This document shows positions 18,978-26,805 of a stretch of 64,000 nucleotides of DNA, in pieces. The notes beneath the pieces were generated by a model. That model saw nothing but the letters and a program-made list of their open reading frames with translations. It did no database searches and was not told the DNA's origin. A program made the translations under genes and the position numbers. The first letter of the stretch is position 1; each line of letters starts with the position of its first letter. Source of the stretch: Nostoc piscinale CENA21 (GTDB lineage: Bacteria; Cyanobacteriota; Cyanobacteriia; Cyanobacteriales; Nostocaceae); the NCBI RefSeq assembly GCF_001298445.1, contig NZ_CP012036.1, positions 248,001 through 312,000 of the forward strand. The letters run 5' to 3'.

Positions 18978-20368
18978 CTTATCTGCAAAATTTACCTCAA
19001 TCTAATTGGTTAATTACTAACAACAGCCATCAATTTTCAGCAATAGCAAAACAATTATATTTAGAACTTACAGAAATATTAAAACAACACCAGACACCAC
19101 CAAAAATTATCTTAGCTGAACGCGAACCAGTCAAATTTTTAGCCAGCTTTCTTGCCGCTTGTGCAGCCAATTGTCCAGTATTTCTCTGTAACCCCGACTG
19201 GGGAACCCAAGAATGGCAACAAGTATTTGAATTAGTCCAACCAGATATTATCTTAGGAATCAATTTTAATTCCCACTCCCCACTCCCGGTTGGTGAGCGA
19301 AGCCGAACCACCACTCCCAACTCCCCACTCCCAACTCCCTACTCCCCCCAAATCATGATTCCCACAGGCGGTTCATCGGGTAACATTAAATTCGCCATCC
19401 ACACTTGGCAAACCCTCACCGCATCTGTACAAGGATTTACAGAATATTTTCAGTTAAACCAAGTGAATTCTTTTTGTGTATTACCCCTTTATCATGTCAG
19501 TGGGTTAATGCAATTTATCCGTTCTTTTACAACAGGCGGTCAACTAACTATTCTGCCATTCAAAAATTTAGAAACTGGACAAATCCCTACAATTCAACCA
19601 TTAGAATATTTCATTTCTTTAGTACCAACTCAATTACAACGTCTTTTACAAAATCCAGAATTAACCCAATGGTTAGCCCAATTTCAAACTGTTATGCTAG
19701 GCGGCGCACCAGCTTGGCAAGAATTATTAGAAAAAGCCAGATTTCATAACATTAGATTAGCTCCAACCTATGGGATGACAGAAACCGCCTCGCAAATTGC
19801 TACCCTCAAACCTGATGATTTTCTTCAAGGTAAAATTAACAGTGGGAAAATTTTACCTCATGCTCAGGTAATAATTAGCAATCAACAAGGTGAAGTTTTA
19901 CCACCTAATCAAATTGGGAATATTACTATTCAAGCCAAATCTTTAGCCCTTGGTTATTATCCTCATCATTGGGATAACCAAGATTATTTACAAGTAGATG
20001 ATTTAGGCTTTTTGGATAATCAAGGTTATCTGAATATCATCGGACGCAACAGCGACAAAATCATTACAGGTGGCGAAAATGTTTACCCGTCCGAAATTGA
20101 AGCAGCCATCCGCGCAACTCAATTAGTTGTTGATGTTTGTGTAATTGGTGTACCCGATAAACATTGGGGACAAGCCTTAACAGCTATATATATTCCTCAA
20201 AATACTCATATTTCTCATTTAGAAATCGAAAGTTTACTAAAAAATCAACTCAGTAAATTCAAAATTCCTAAACATTGGATTTGTCTGGAAGATTTACCCC
20301 GTAACACCCAAGGTAAGGTTAACCGTCAAGCACTACAACAAATAGCCGCAGAATTTCTGCACCATTAA
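18962..20368 (+). CDS. menE: o-Succinylbenzoate-CoA ligase
   Basis: A 468-residue ANL-superfamily adenylating enzyme that activates o-succinylbenzoate with CoA. The phosphate-binding loop reads MIPTGGSSGNIKFA. Further motifs are APTYGMTETASQ, the hinge region DLGFLDNQGYLNIIGRNSDKIITGGENVYPSEIE, and the catalytic lysine in LPRNTQGKVNRQ. Between residues about 103 and 130 a Pro/Ser/Thr-rich insert is read from a short tandem repeat (19268-19348). It sits just before the P-loop, where the family has a short link. It is translationally linked to menC by the 16-bp overlap. Confidence 0.92.
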   Translation: MEQPLTYLQNLPQSNWLITNNSHQFSAIAKQLYLELTEILKQHQTPPKIILAEREPVKFLASFLAACAANCPVFLCNPDWGTQEWQQVFELVQPDIILGINFNSHSPLPVGERSRTTTPNSPLPTPYSPQIMIPTGGSSGNIKFAIHTWQTLTASVQGFTEYFQLNQVNSFCVLPLYHVSGLMQFIRSFTTGGQLTILPFKNLETGQIPTIQPLEYFISLVPTQLQRLLQNPELTQWLAQFQTVMLGGAPAWQELLEKARFHNIRLAPTYGMTETASQIATLKPDDFLQGKINSGKILPHAQVIISNQQGEVLPPNQIGNITIQAKSLALGYYPHHWDNQDYLQVDDLGFLDNQGYLNIIGRNSDKIITGGENVYPSEIEAAIRATQLVVDVCVIGVPDKHWGQALTAIYIPQNTHISHLEIESLLKNQLSKFKIPKHWICLEDLPRNTQGKVNRQALQQIAAEFLHH

Positions 20369-20378
20369 CCCGTTGATG

Positions 20379-20630
20379 ACAAACGAGTTAAGGTTCTCGA
20401 TGAATGAGATAAGGTTAATAAGAAACCTTACGTCGTTCGTTACAAATGAGTTAAGGTTCTCTATGGATGAGGTAAGGTTAATAAGAAACATTACGTCGTT
20501 CGTTACAAATGAGTTAAGGTTCTCTATGGATGAGGTAAGGTTAATAAGAAACCTTACGTCGTTCGTTACAAATGAGTTAAGGTTCTCTATGGATGAGATA
20601 GCGTTCGTCAGGAACCTTACTACATATTTT
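20379..20630. repeat. 63-bp tandem array with internal hairpins
   Basis: Four head-to-tail copies (starts 20379, 20442, 20505, 20568) of a 63-bp unit, the last copy degenerate in its second half. Each unit consists of three related 21-bp parts. Parts two and three form a hairpin (GTAAGGTT, 6-nt loop, AACCTTAC). Because 63 is divisible by three, open frames with 21-residue periodicity appear on both strands; I regard them as artefacts. The array begins 11 bp after the menE stop. Confidence 0.9.
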
Positions 20631-20649
20631 GCACCTAGCCCCGCTGAAT

Positions 20650-20800
20650 GGAATTCGCACGCCAGTGAGGGAGTCGGCAAAGCCGACGAAAGTCGCCTCA
20701 AGTCAAGCCAGCGCGTTGCCGAGGTTCCCTCCGTTGTAGCGACTGGCGTGGGAAACCCGCCCACGGCGCTGTCTCCCCAACGCACTGGCTCGGCTATAAA
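20650..20800. repeat. GC-rich inverted repeat element
   Basis: A locally GC-rich block with CACGCCAGT (20658-20666) facing ACTGGCGTG (20742-20750) and an inner TCGGCAAAGCCGA palindrome. It also has GGTTCCCTCCGTTGTAGCGACTG, reminiscent of a dispersed Nostocales intergenic repeat. Its composition differs sharply from the flanking AT-rich DNA. Confidence 0.6.
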
Positions 20801-20905
20801 ACAATACCGTTCAGTTAAGACAGTCGCTACTTTTCTTAGGTAACTTTCGGTAGGGTAGGTAGCGGAGAAATGAGAGTTTGACGGGTGTTTTGCGTCAGTC
20901 TTGGA

Positions 20906-21502
20906 TCATTTTCCATCTTGGAGATTACGTAAATAAATCTCGTCTTCTCGCTGAATGAATTTGTGGCTAATTAAATCACGTCGCAATGTCATGTAATCAG
21001 GATAATAACGACTGAGAATTTCATTCACCATCTGTTCAGAATATTTAACTCCTGGCTCAAACTTTTTAGAAAGCCATTTAAGAATGACTAAGCGTTTTTT
21101 ACGACTCACAGGAATTTCCTTAAGGTGCTGAAAGCCATCTGAGTTGTTGGAATTACTTTCTAGATAACTGTGCAGAACTTTGTTTTCCCAAGCTTCAGTA
21201 TCTATATTTTCAATTAAAGATGCTATCCTTCCTGGCGTAAAAATTTCCTTACTGATGTTTTCTAAAGCTTCATTATCTAACTGATACAAACGGCTGTTAC
21301 CATCAGGGCGCATGGTCACTAAATTTACTTCTTTAAGTTTCGCTAAATGGTGAGATACGGTCGGTTCTTTAAGTTGCATGAGTACAGCTAATTCTTCCAC
21401 ACTACACTCTTGATTTGCCAAAATACCTACTATCTTCAATCGACTTTCGTCAGCCAATACTTTAAAAAACTGTAGTAGGGTCTGAAACTGTTCTTTTCCC
21501 AT
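20906..21502 (-). CDS. ArsR-type regulator with C-terminal DUF2087 domain
   Basis: A 198-residue protein. Residues 1-90 form an ArsR-family winged helix (FKVLADESRLKIVGIL, recognition helix KEPTVSHHLAKLKEVNLV, wing RPDGNSRLYQL). The C-terminal part (IPVSRKKRLVILKWLSKKFEPGVKYSEQMVNEILSRYYPDYMTLRRDLISHKFI) matches DUF2087, often attached to such regulators. The metal-binding ELCVCD motif of classical ArsR is not present (only one Cys, in NQECSVEEL), so metal sensing is doubtful. It is divergent from a small HTH gene with a palindrome in between. Confidence 0.88.
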   Translation of the reverse strand: MGKEQFQTLLQFFKVLADESRLKIVGILANQECSVEELAVLMQLKEPTVSHHLAKLKEVNLVTMRPDGNSRLYQLDNEALENISKEIFTPGRIASLIENIDTEAWENKVLHSYLESNSNNSDGFQHLKEIPVSRKKRLVILKWLSKKFEPGVKYSEQMVNEILSRYYPDYMTLRRDLISHKFIQREDEIYLRNLQDGK

Positions 21503-21510
21503 AAGTTTGT

Positions 21511-21560
21511 TATAATCAATTCGATCACGATCTAATTAGAAAGAAATCGAATTAGTTATA
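21511..21560. promoter_or_regulatory. Candidate operator palindrome for the ArsR-type regulator
   Basis: Arms TATAATCAATTCGAT (21511-21525) and ATCGAATTAGTTATA (21546-21560) pair at 13 of 15 positions around a 20-nt centre. The site starts 8 bp upstream of the regulator ATG, a usual place for an autoregulated ArsR-type operator. The binding protein is inferred, not shown. Confidence 0.5.
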
Positions 21561-21676
21561 CTGCCCTCCTAAGATGCAGTAAGAATCTCCTATTGGTTAA
21601 TTTTTTTATTAATGTCAATTTTGCGATTTGTTTAGAAAAAAAATGAATTTTCTTAAGTTGTTCTTTACATTTCGTT

Positions 21677-21892
21677 ATGCTGAAACATTCATTAGCTAGA
21701 AAAATCAGAAACAGGACAATTAAACAAGGTACTTCTCTTGTACAAGCGGCTAAATTTCTAGGCGTAGACCAGAGTACCTTGTATGTGGCTCTGCAAAAAG
21801 GGCAAATTCCCACAACCACTAGAAATGGCAGGACTGTGATTAGTCAAGGAGCTTTAATGGATTATCAAGCGAGGATAAGACCTCTCTTATAA
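21677..21892 (+). CDS. Small helix-turn-helix DNA-binding protein
   Basis: A 71-residue protein. The segment GTSLVQAAKFLGVDQSTLYVALQKGQIPTTTRNGRTVIS looks like an excisionase/MerR-type helix-turn-helix followed by a wing. No partner integrase is nearby. It is divergent from the ArsR-type regulator across 174 bp. The function is unknown; a small regulator is the most that can be said. Confidence 0.6.
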   Translation: MLKHSLARKIRNRTIKQGTSLVQAAKFLGVDQSTLYVALQKGQIPTTTRNGRTVISQGALMDYQARIRPLL

Positions 21893-22204
21893 GTAATTGA
21901 AATAGTAATGATTAGAAATTAAAATTTCACCGATATTGAGTAGCGATCGCCTAGACAATGTGAATGATTAATTGACATAGAATTATAGTCTAGCGTAAGA
22001 GAAACAAATTCAATATAACAAATACAAATTTGTGTAGATACACAATGTTTTTGTAGGAAACTATATTTTAATAAAACACAGATAGTTTTTTGTACATATT
22101 TTTAGTTGATTTTTTGTCAGCTAGACTTAGCGATCGCTCCACCAAAAGTCAGGTAGTAGAATTTAGTTGATAATGTAAGATATCAGACTTGCCTTGTTGA
22201 AATT
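21893..22204. other. Gene-free gap upstream of the Uma2 gene
   Basis: 312 bp of AT-rich sequence with two HIP1 octamers and no credible coding frame or strong hairpin. It presumably carries the promoter of the following gene. Confidence 0.5.
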
Positions 22205-22852
22205 ATGACGGTTGTTATTCCCGTAGCAAAGCCCGTTAGCAAGATGCAACTAGCACCCGGTAGTACAGTGACGATACCTGATGTCAGTTGGTCAGAGTTT
22301 GAAGCGATTTTGGCGGAATTAGGACACAAGCGGCGTTCCAGAGTAGCTTATATCCAGGGTACTTTAGAAAGTATGGTTCCTTTACCTGACCATGAAATAC
22401 CCAAAGACTTGCTTTCAGATATTGTCAAAGCTTTAGTCAAATTTCAAGGCAGAAGATATGAACCTTTTGGTTCCACTACTTTCAAAAGGGAAGGTATAGC
22501 TGGAGTTGAACCCGACGCTTGCTTTTACATCCAAAATTATCAGCGTATGATTGGTCGTCGTCGGTTGGAACCAGACGACCCACCACCCGATTTAGCAATT
22601 CAATCGGATGTCACTTCTAAAACTAAACTGGATGCTTATGCCGCAGTTGGCGTGCCGGAACTTTGGGTTTATGATAACGGCACACTAAAAATTTATATAT
22701 TGCGTGATGGAATTTATTTAGTTTCTGACTATAGTCCTCTGTTTGGAGAGATCCCAATCAAGCAAGTCATTCCTACTTTTGTGGAACGTGCTTGGCAAGT
22801 TGGTAATCTGCAAGCATTAGAGGAATTTGAAGTGGCGATCGCAAACAGATGA
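22205..22852 (+). CDS. Uma2 family (DUF820) PD-(D/E)XK nuclease-fold protein
   Basis: A 215-residue member of the Uma2 family, highly expanded in cyanobacteria. Visible family motifs are VSWSEFEAILAELG, GTLESMVPLPDHE, GVEPDACFYIQN with the first catalytic-type Asp, and DPPPDLAIQSDVTSKTKLDAY with the lysine. In most relatives the second motif reads AIE-x-D; here the Glu position is Gln, so nuclease activity may be reduced or lost. C-terminal VGVPELWVYDNGTLKIY is typical. The biological role of the family is not settled. Confidence 0.9.
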   Translation: MTVVIPVAKPVSKMQLAPGSTVTIPDVSWSEFEAILAELGHKRRSRVAYIQGTLESMVPLPDHEIPKDLLSDIVKALVKFQGRRYEPFGSTTFKREGIAGVEPDACFYIQNYQRMIGRRRLEPDDPPPDLAIQSDVTSKTKLDAYAAVGVPELWVYDNGTLKIYILRDGIYLVSDYSPLFGEIPIKQVIPTFVERAWQVGNLQALEEFEVAIANR

Positions 22853-22881
22853 CACTCCAGTACAAATATGAATTATCTATT

Positions 22882-22973
22882 GAGGCTGGGTGTGAGGGTG
22901 CAAGGGTGTAAGGGCGTAGGTTTTTTCATTCAGCAATGCTTCTTTCACCCCTAAACCCCTACACCCTCAATTT
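22882..22973. repeat. Imperfect hairpin between convergent Uma2 and hemA genes
   Basis: A G-rich tract with GGGTGTGAGGGTGCAAGGGTG (about 22888) faces a C-rich tract CACCCCTAAACCCCTACACCC (about 22947). Together they can form a long imperfect stem between the two convergent genes and may end transcription. Confidence 0.55.
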
Positions 22974-22974
22974 A

Positions 22975-24261
22975 TTAACCAAACTGCTGTTCAACATCCA
23001 AGTTAAACAACATTTGCAGTGTTTGCATACAGCGCCTTCTGGCCTCTACATCCTGCTGCGCTCGTAATTGCACCATCGGATCATGTAAAATTTTGTTAAC
23101 GATGCCTCGTGTTAAAGCCTCAATGACTTCTTGATGTTTGTCACCAAATTCCGAACCTAAGCGCGATAAAGCTTTTTCCAATTCTTGCTCGCGGATGGTT
23201 TCGATTTTATTTCGCAGACAGCTAATAGTAGTTACAGTTTCTAAACTGCGCCACCACACATCAAAAGCTTCTACTTCTTCATCTAAAAGTTTTTCGGCTT
23301 CTTGAGCCATTTTGCGGCGGCTTTCGTAGTTCTGTGCAACGACAGCTTTTAAATCATCAACATTAAACGCTTGGACATGCACCAATTCATTTACGTCGGA
23401 GTGAACGTTACGCGGCACAGAAATATCAAATAACATCAAAGGACGGCCAGGTTCTAAGACTACTTCTAACTTGGCACGGTCAAGTATTGGCTCGGTTGCA
23501 GATGTGCTTGTAAATACTAAATCACTTTCGGCAATTACAGTCATCATTTCCCCAAGTAAATGAGTGCGGATGGGGTGTTCTGAGAACTGCTGTGCTAATT
23601 CTTGGGCGCGATCGCGGGAACGATTCACAATACTAATTTGTGTCGCACCTTTAGAAACTAAATGTTGTACCAGCAACCGCGACATTTTGCCAGCACCGAG
23701 AATTGCCACGCGACAAGCTGCCAAATTAGCCACTTTGATTTGTGCCAATTCCACAGCCGCCGAACTAATAGAGACTGCACCAGTACCAATACTGGTTTCG
23801 GTGCGGACTCGCTTACCAGCTGTAATTGCTTGTTTAAATAACCGATTCAAAATTGTTTTTATACCGTTGTATTGCTGCCCCAGTTTGTGCGTATTCTTCA
23901 CCTGAGCCAGAATTTGACCTTCGCCGAGGACTAAACTATCTAAACCTGCGGCGACTCGCATAACGTGCATCACAGCATCTTCGTGCAGCAATACAAACAA
24001 GTGTTGTCTCAAAGAAGCTACAGGTAATTTGCTGTGTTCTGAAAGAAACTGAGTAACTTCGCGCACACCTTGGTCAGTTTCGCTGGCAACAATGTAAATT
24101 TCCAGACGGTTGCAAGTGCTGAGTATGGCTACTTCGTCAATGTGGGGATAAGTAGTTAAATTAGCGATCGCACTTTCAGTTTGTGGTTCTGGAATACTCA
24201 GCTTTTCTCTAACTTCGACTGGGGCTGTTTTATGGCTTAACCCCACCACTGCAATATTCAT
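22975..24261 (-). CDS. hemA: Glutamyl-tRNA reductase
   Basis: A 428-residue NADPH-dependent enzyme that reduces glutamyl-tRNA to glutamate-1-semialdehyde, the committed step of heme, chlorophyll and phycobilin synthesis. The catalytic cysteine is C50 in LSTCNRLEIY. GLDSLVLGEGQILAQVK and the NADPH loop GAGKMSRLLVQHLVSKG follow. The C-terminal dimerisation helices (LRNKIETIREQELEKALSRL) complete the normal length. It lies downstream of glpX on the same strand, separated by a repeat-containing spacer. Confidence 0.97.
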   Translation of the reverse strand: MNIAVVGLSHKTAPVEVREKLSIPEPQTESAIANLTTYPHIDEVAILSTCNRLEIYIVASETDQGVREVTQFLSEHSKLPVASLRQHLFVLLHEDAVMHVMRVAAGLDSLVLGEGQILAQVKNTHKLGQQYNGIKTILNRLFKQAITAGKRVRTETSIGTGAVSISSAAVELAQIKVANLAACRVAILGAGKMSRLLVQHLVSKGATQISIVNRSRDRAQELAQQFSEHPIRTHLLGEMMTVIAESDLVFTSTSATEPILDRAKLEVVLEPGRPLMLFDISVPRNVHSDVNELVHVQAFNVDDLKAVVAQNYESRRKMAQEAEKLLDEEVEAFDVWWRSLETVTTISCLRNKIETIREQELEKALSRLGSEFGDKHQEVIEALTRGIVNKILHDPMVQLRAQQDVEARRRCMQTLQMLFNLDVEQQFG

Positions 24262-24310
24262 TTCTTATCAACAATTAATAATGGGTTATTAACAATTGGG
24301 GAGTGGAAGT

Positions 24311-24376
24311 AAAAAGTCAAAAGGCAAAAGTAAAAAACAAAAGTATTTTTTACTTTTTACTTTTTACTTTTGACTT
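24311..24376. repeat. Heptamer repeat hairpin between glpX and hemA
   Basis: AAAAGTCAAAAGGCAAAAGTAAAAA faces TTTTTACTTTTTACTTTTTACTTTTGACTT-type repeats, so short tandem units of TTTTTAC also form an inverted repeat. It could attenuate read-through from glpX into hemA. Confidence 0.65.
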
Positions 24377-24406
24377 AATGAATCTCTCTCCCTACTCCCT
24401 GAGTTT

Positions 24407-25444
24407 TTAGTGCAATTGCAGAGTCTTAGGCTGGTCGAACATGTGGATTGTATCGACAAATCTAGCTGTCTTAGACTGGCTAGAAATAACCAAGCTTTGA
24501 GTTCTCGCACCACCGTGGAAGAACCGGACACCTTGCATTAAGTTACCGGAGGTAATACCGCAAGCAGCAAATAGCACATTTTCGCCAGAAGCAAGTTCAT
24601 GAGCATCGTAGACCTTATCGGGGTCAGTGATATTCATAGATTGCAAACGCTCAATGTTTGCTTCTTTGCTTTCCCCAATTAGACCTGTTTTCACTACAGC
24701 TGGATCGTAGATCAATTGGCCTTGGAAATGTCCACCCATAGCCCGCATAGCCGCAGCAGAAATCACACCTTCAGGTGCAGCACCAATACCCATGAGTGCA
24801 TGAATATTAGTTCCTGCAAAACCACAAGATATAGCCGCACCCACGTCACCATCAGAGATGAGTTGGACTCTAGCGCCAGCATCACGGATTTCTTTAATCA
24901 AGTCGTTATGGCGTTCGCGCTTCATTACAACTACTACGAGTTCATCAATTGAGCGATCTAGACACTCGGAGAGAATTTTGAGGTTTTCGGTGGCTGACTT
25001 GTTGATGTCTACCTTGCCTTTAGCGGCTGGGGGTGCTGCAAGTTTCTTCATGTAGAAGTCTGGTGCAGCAAACAAACCACCTTTTTCAGAAATTGCCAAC
25101 ACAGCCATTGAACCAGGCTGTCCATAAGCAACCAAGTTTGTACCTTCGCAGGGGTCTACGGCGATGTCAATTTCGATTAATTCATCTGGGTTACAGAAGT
25201 CCTTTGCATCGGGACGAGCGCAGATACCTACTTCTTCACCGATGTACAACATAGGAGCGTCATCACGTTCCCCTTCCCCAATCACAATGCGACCGCGCAT
25301 GTAGATTTTGTTCATACGCTCCCGCATAGCTTCTACTGCTACTTGGTCAGCTGTATTCTTTTCGCCTTTACCCATCCACTTTGCAGATGCGATCGCGGCT
25401 TGTTCTACTACCTCAATAATTTCTAACCCAAGCGTATTTTCCAC
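24407..25444 (-). CDS. glpX: Class II fructose-1,6-/sedoheptulose-1,7-bisphosphatase
   Basis: A 345-residue GlpX-type phosphatase, the dual-function enzyme of the cyanobacterial Calvin cycle. Metal and phosphate motifs are seen in order: VIGEGERDDAPMLYIGE, DIAVDPCEGTNLVAYGQPGSMAV, LISDGDVGAAI and GIGAAPEGVISAAAMRAMGG. GITSGNLMQGVRFFHGGARTQS is typical of the C-terminal part. It is divergent from the DUF981 gene over a 400-bp gap. Confidence 0.96.
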   Translation of the reverse strand: MENTLGLEIIEVVEQAAIASAKWMGKGEKNTADQVAVEAMRERMNKIYMRGRIVIGEGERDDAPMLYIGEEVGICARPDAKDFCNPDELIEIDIAVDPCEGTNLVAYGQPGSMAVLAISEKGGLFAAPDFYMKKLAAPPAAKGKVDINKSATENLKILSECLDRSIDELVVVVMKRERHNDLIKEIRDAGARVQLISDGDVGAAISCGFAGTNIHALMGIGAAPEGVISAAAMRAMGGHFQGQLIYDPAVVKTGLIGESKEANIERLQSMNITDPDKVYDAHELASGENVLFAACGITSGNLMQGVRFFHGGARTQSLVISSQSKTARFVDTIHMFDQPKTLQLH

Positions 25445-25844
25445 AGAGTCCCCCTCTCAACTGCTCTCTATTGCGTTATTTCATCTAGCCATTTCAGTTT
25501 TCAAGTCTACCAAAGTGCTGATACCTATGGAAAATAGTATTGACTCACACAATTGTTAATTTTTGCTGCTGAGTGATGTAAATCTATACCAGTAAGGCAA
25601 AAATGACAGTTCTTTTGTACTATTAACATTTGAGTATTACAGTGAATAGATAAAATCACTCAAGTGATTGCTGCAAAAGACTTTAAGGCAAACTGATCAA
25701 TTTTAATATGATTCATAAATTATTCGGTCAGTATAATAAATGGGTTTTTGTGGTGTGTGCATCTAACTAGATATAGTCAAGAAAACTGCGTATAAGTTTA
25801 CGAAAAAAAATTGGCCTAATCCAAAAAGCAGGAGGAGGTAAAGC
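25445..25844. promoter_or_regulatory. Divergent promoter region glpX / DUF981 gene
   Basis: 400 bp without a coding frame. Just before the plus-strand gene a strong ribosome-binding sequence AGGAGGAGG (about 25829-25838) precedes GTG 25845. No further site could be assigned. Confidence 0.5.
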
Positions 25845-26417
25845 GTGTTTATTGACTACATCACACTTATGTTGATCAATATGGTTGCTGGATTAGTTCT
25901 CCTAGCTGATTATGTGAACCGAGGCTTAGTTAGCACCAATCAGAAACAATGGATTCCTGGGTTTGGGATAACAGGCGGAATAGCCTTAACAACAGGACTA
26001 CACATGACATTTACTTGGCCTGTGCGTGGTAGCTTTAACATTGCGTTTGGGGAAACAACCGTCCTCTTTGGGGTTTTATTTATAGCAGATGCGATCGCGT
26101 TAGCTTTTGATTGGGATTTGTGGACAGTAGCAATTTACGCTTTCTTTGCAGGCTTAGTGGCGCTGGTTGTCGGTATCCGCATCATCAATTTAAATCTTAC
26201 AAGAACACCAGTACTAACAGGCATAGGTTTTATTCTCACTGGCTTGGGCGGTATCTGTGCTGCACCTGCTTTATATTGGAAAGCTAACCGTACTTGGCGG
26301 TTAACTGGCGCTGCTATCTTGATTATTGCTGCTTTAATTTGGGCATTTATTGGATATCTGGCATTCTGGAATCATCTTGAAAGCTTCCAAAAATGGGTTC
26401 CAGTACTTATGCGCTAA
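25845..26417 (+). CDS. DUF981 family membrane protein
   Basis: A 190-residue integral membrane protein with about six helices, starting at GTG 25845 behind AGGAGG. It matches the DUF981 family (MFIDYITLMLINMVAGL at the start, then HMTFTWPVRGSFNIAFGE and RTPVLTGIGFILTGLGG). The family has no established function. It appears monocistronic. Confidence 0.85.
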   Translation: MFIDYITLMLINMVAGLVLLADYVNRGLVSTNQKQWIPGFGITGGIALTTGLHMTFTWPVRGSFNIAFGETTVLFGVLFIADAIALAFDWDLWTVAIYAFFAGLVALVVGIRIINLNLTRTPVLTGIGFILTGLGGICAAPALYWKANRTWRLTGAAILIIAALIWAFIGYLAFWNHLESFQKWVPVLMR

Positions 26418-26805
26418 CTTATGCAAGTAATTTAGAGGATGATGATGAAAATCTTAGAATCATTGCATAATTTTATAGAACTGCCTAAGTACTCTGACGA
26501 TGATTTTACTCTGACTAAATAATTTATTGTATAAATCGTAACTAAAAATAATAATTTTTTTGCAAATACTTCCGTAAAAACCAAGTATTATCACTGAGGA
26601 TTCACCGTTTTTTTACGGTTAAGGTGTATTTAAGTGTGTAGGCATAACTAAGTATATGTGATGACGAATTTAAAAACTTGATGAGTATTGCAATGCTAAT
26701 TATGCAGTGCATCTACCACTTATGAAGCTGTATTGAGAGTGAGCGATCGCTCACGAAATTTCTTGGTGCAGCATATCAAAATTACACCCACACCAAAATT
26801 TTTAC
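26418..26805. other. Gap before the hydrolase/C25/CHAT cassette
   Basis: 388 bp, AT-rich, with one HIP1 octamer near 26742. A 27-codon frame after AGAGGA (26439-26522) exists but has no support beyond its start. The segment probably carries the promoter of the three-gene cassette that follows. Confidence 0.45.

Noticed and set aside
20373..20843. 156-codon plus-strand frame and a 150-codon minus-strand frame over the 63-bp array
   Set aside because: Both exist because the repeat length is a multiple of three. They extend into GC-rich intergenic repeat DNA and show no domain or ribosome-binding site.
21677..21892. Excisionase of a mobile element
   Set aside because: No integrase, attachment repeats or other phage genes are nearby; kept only as a small HTH protein.
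26439..26522. 27-codon frame after AGAGGA (MMMKILESLHNFIELPKY...)
   Set aside because: It has a fair ribosome-binding site but is too short and without known relatives. It could be a leader peptide, not enough to list as a gene.
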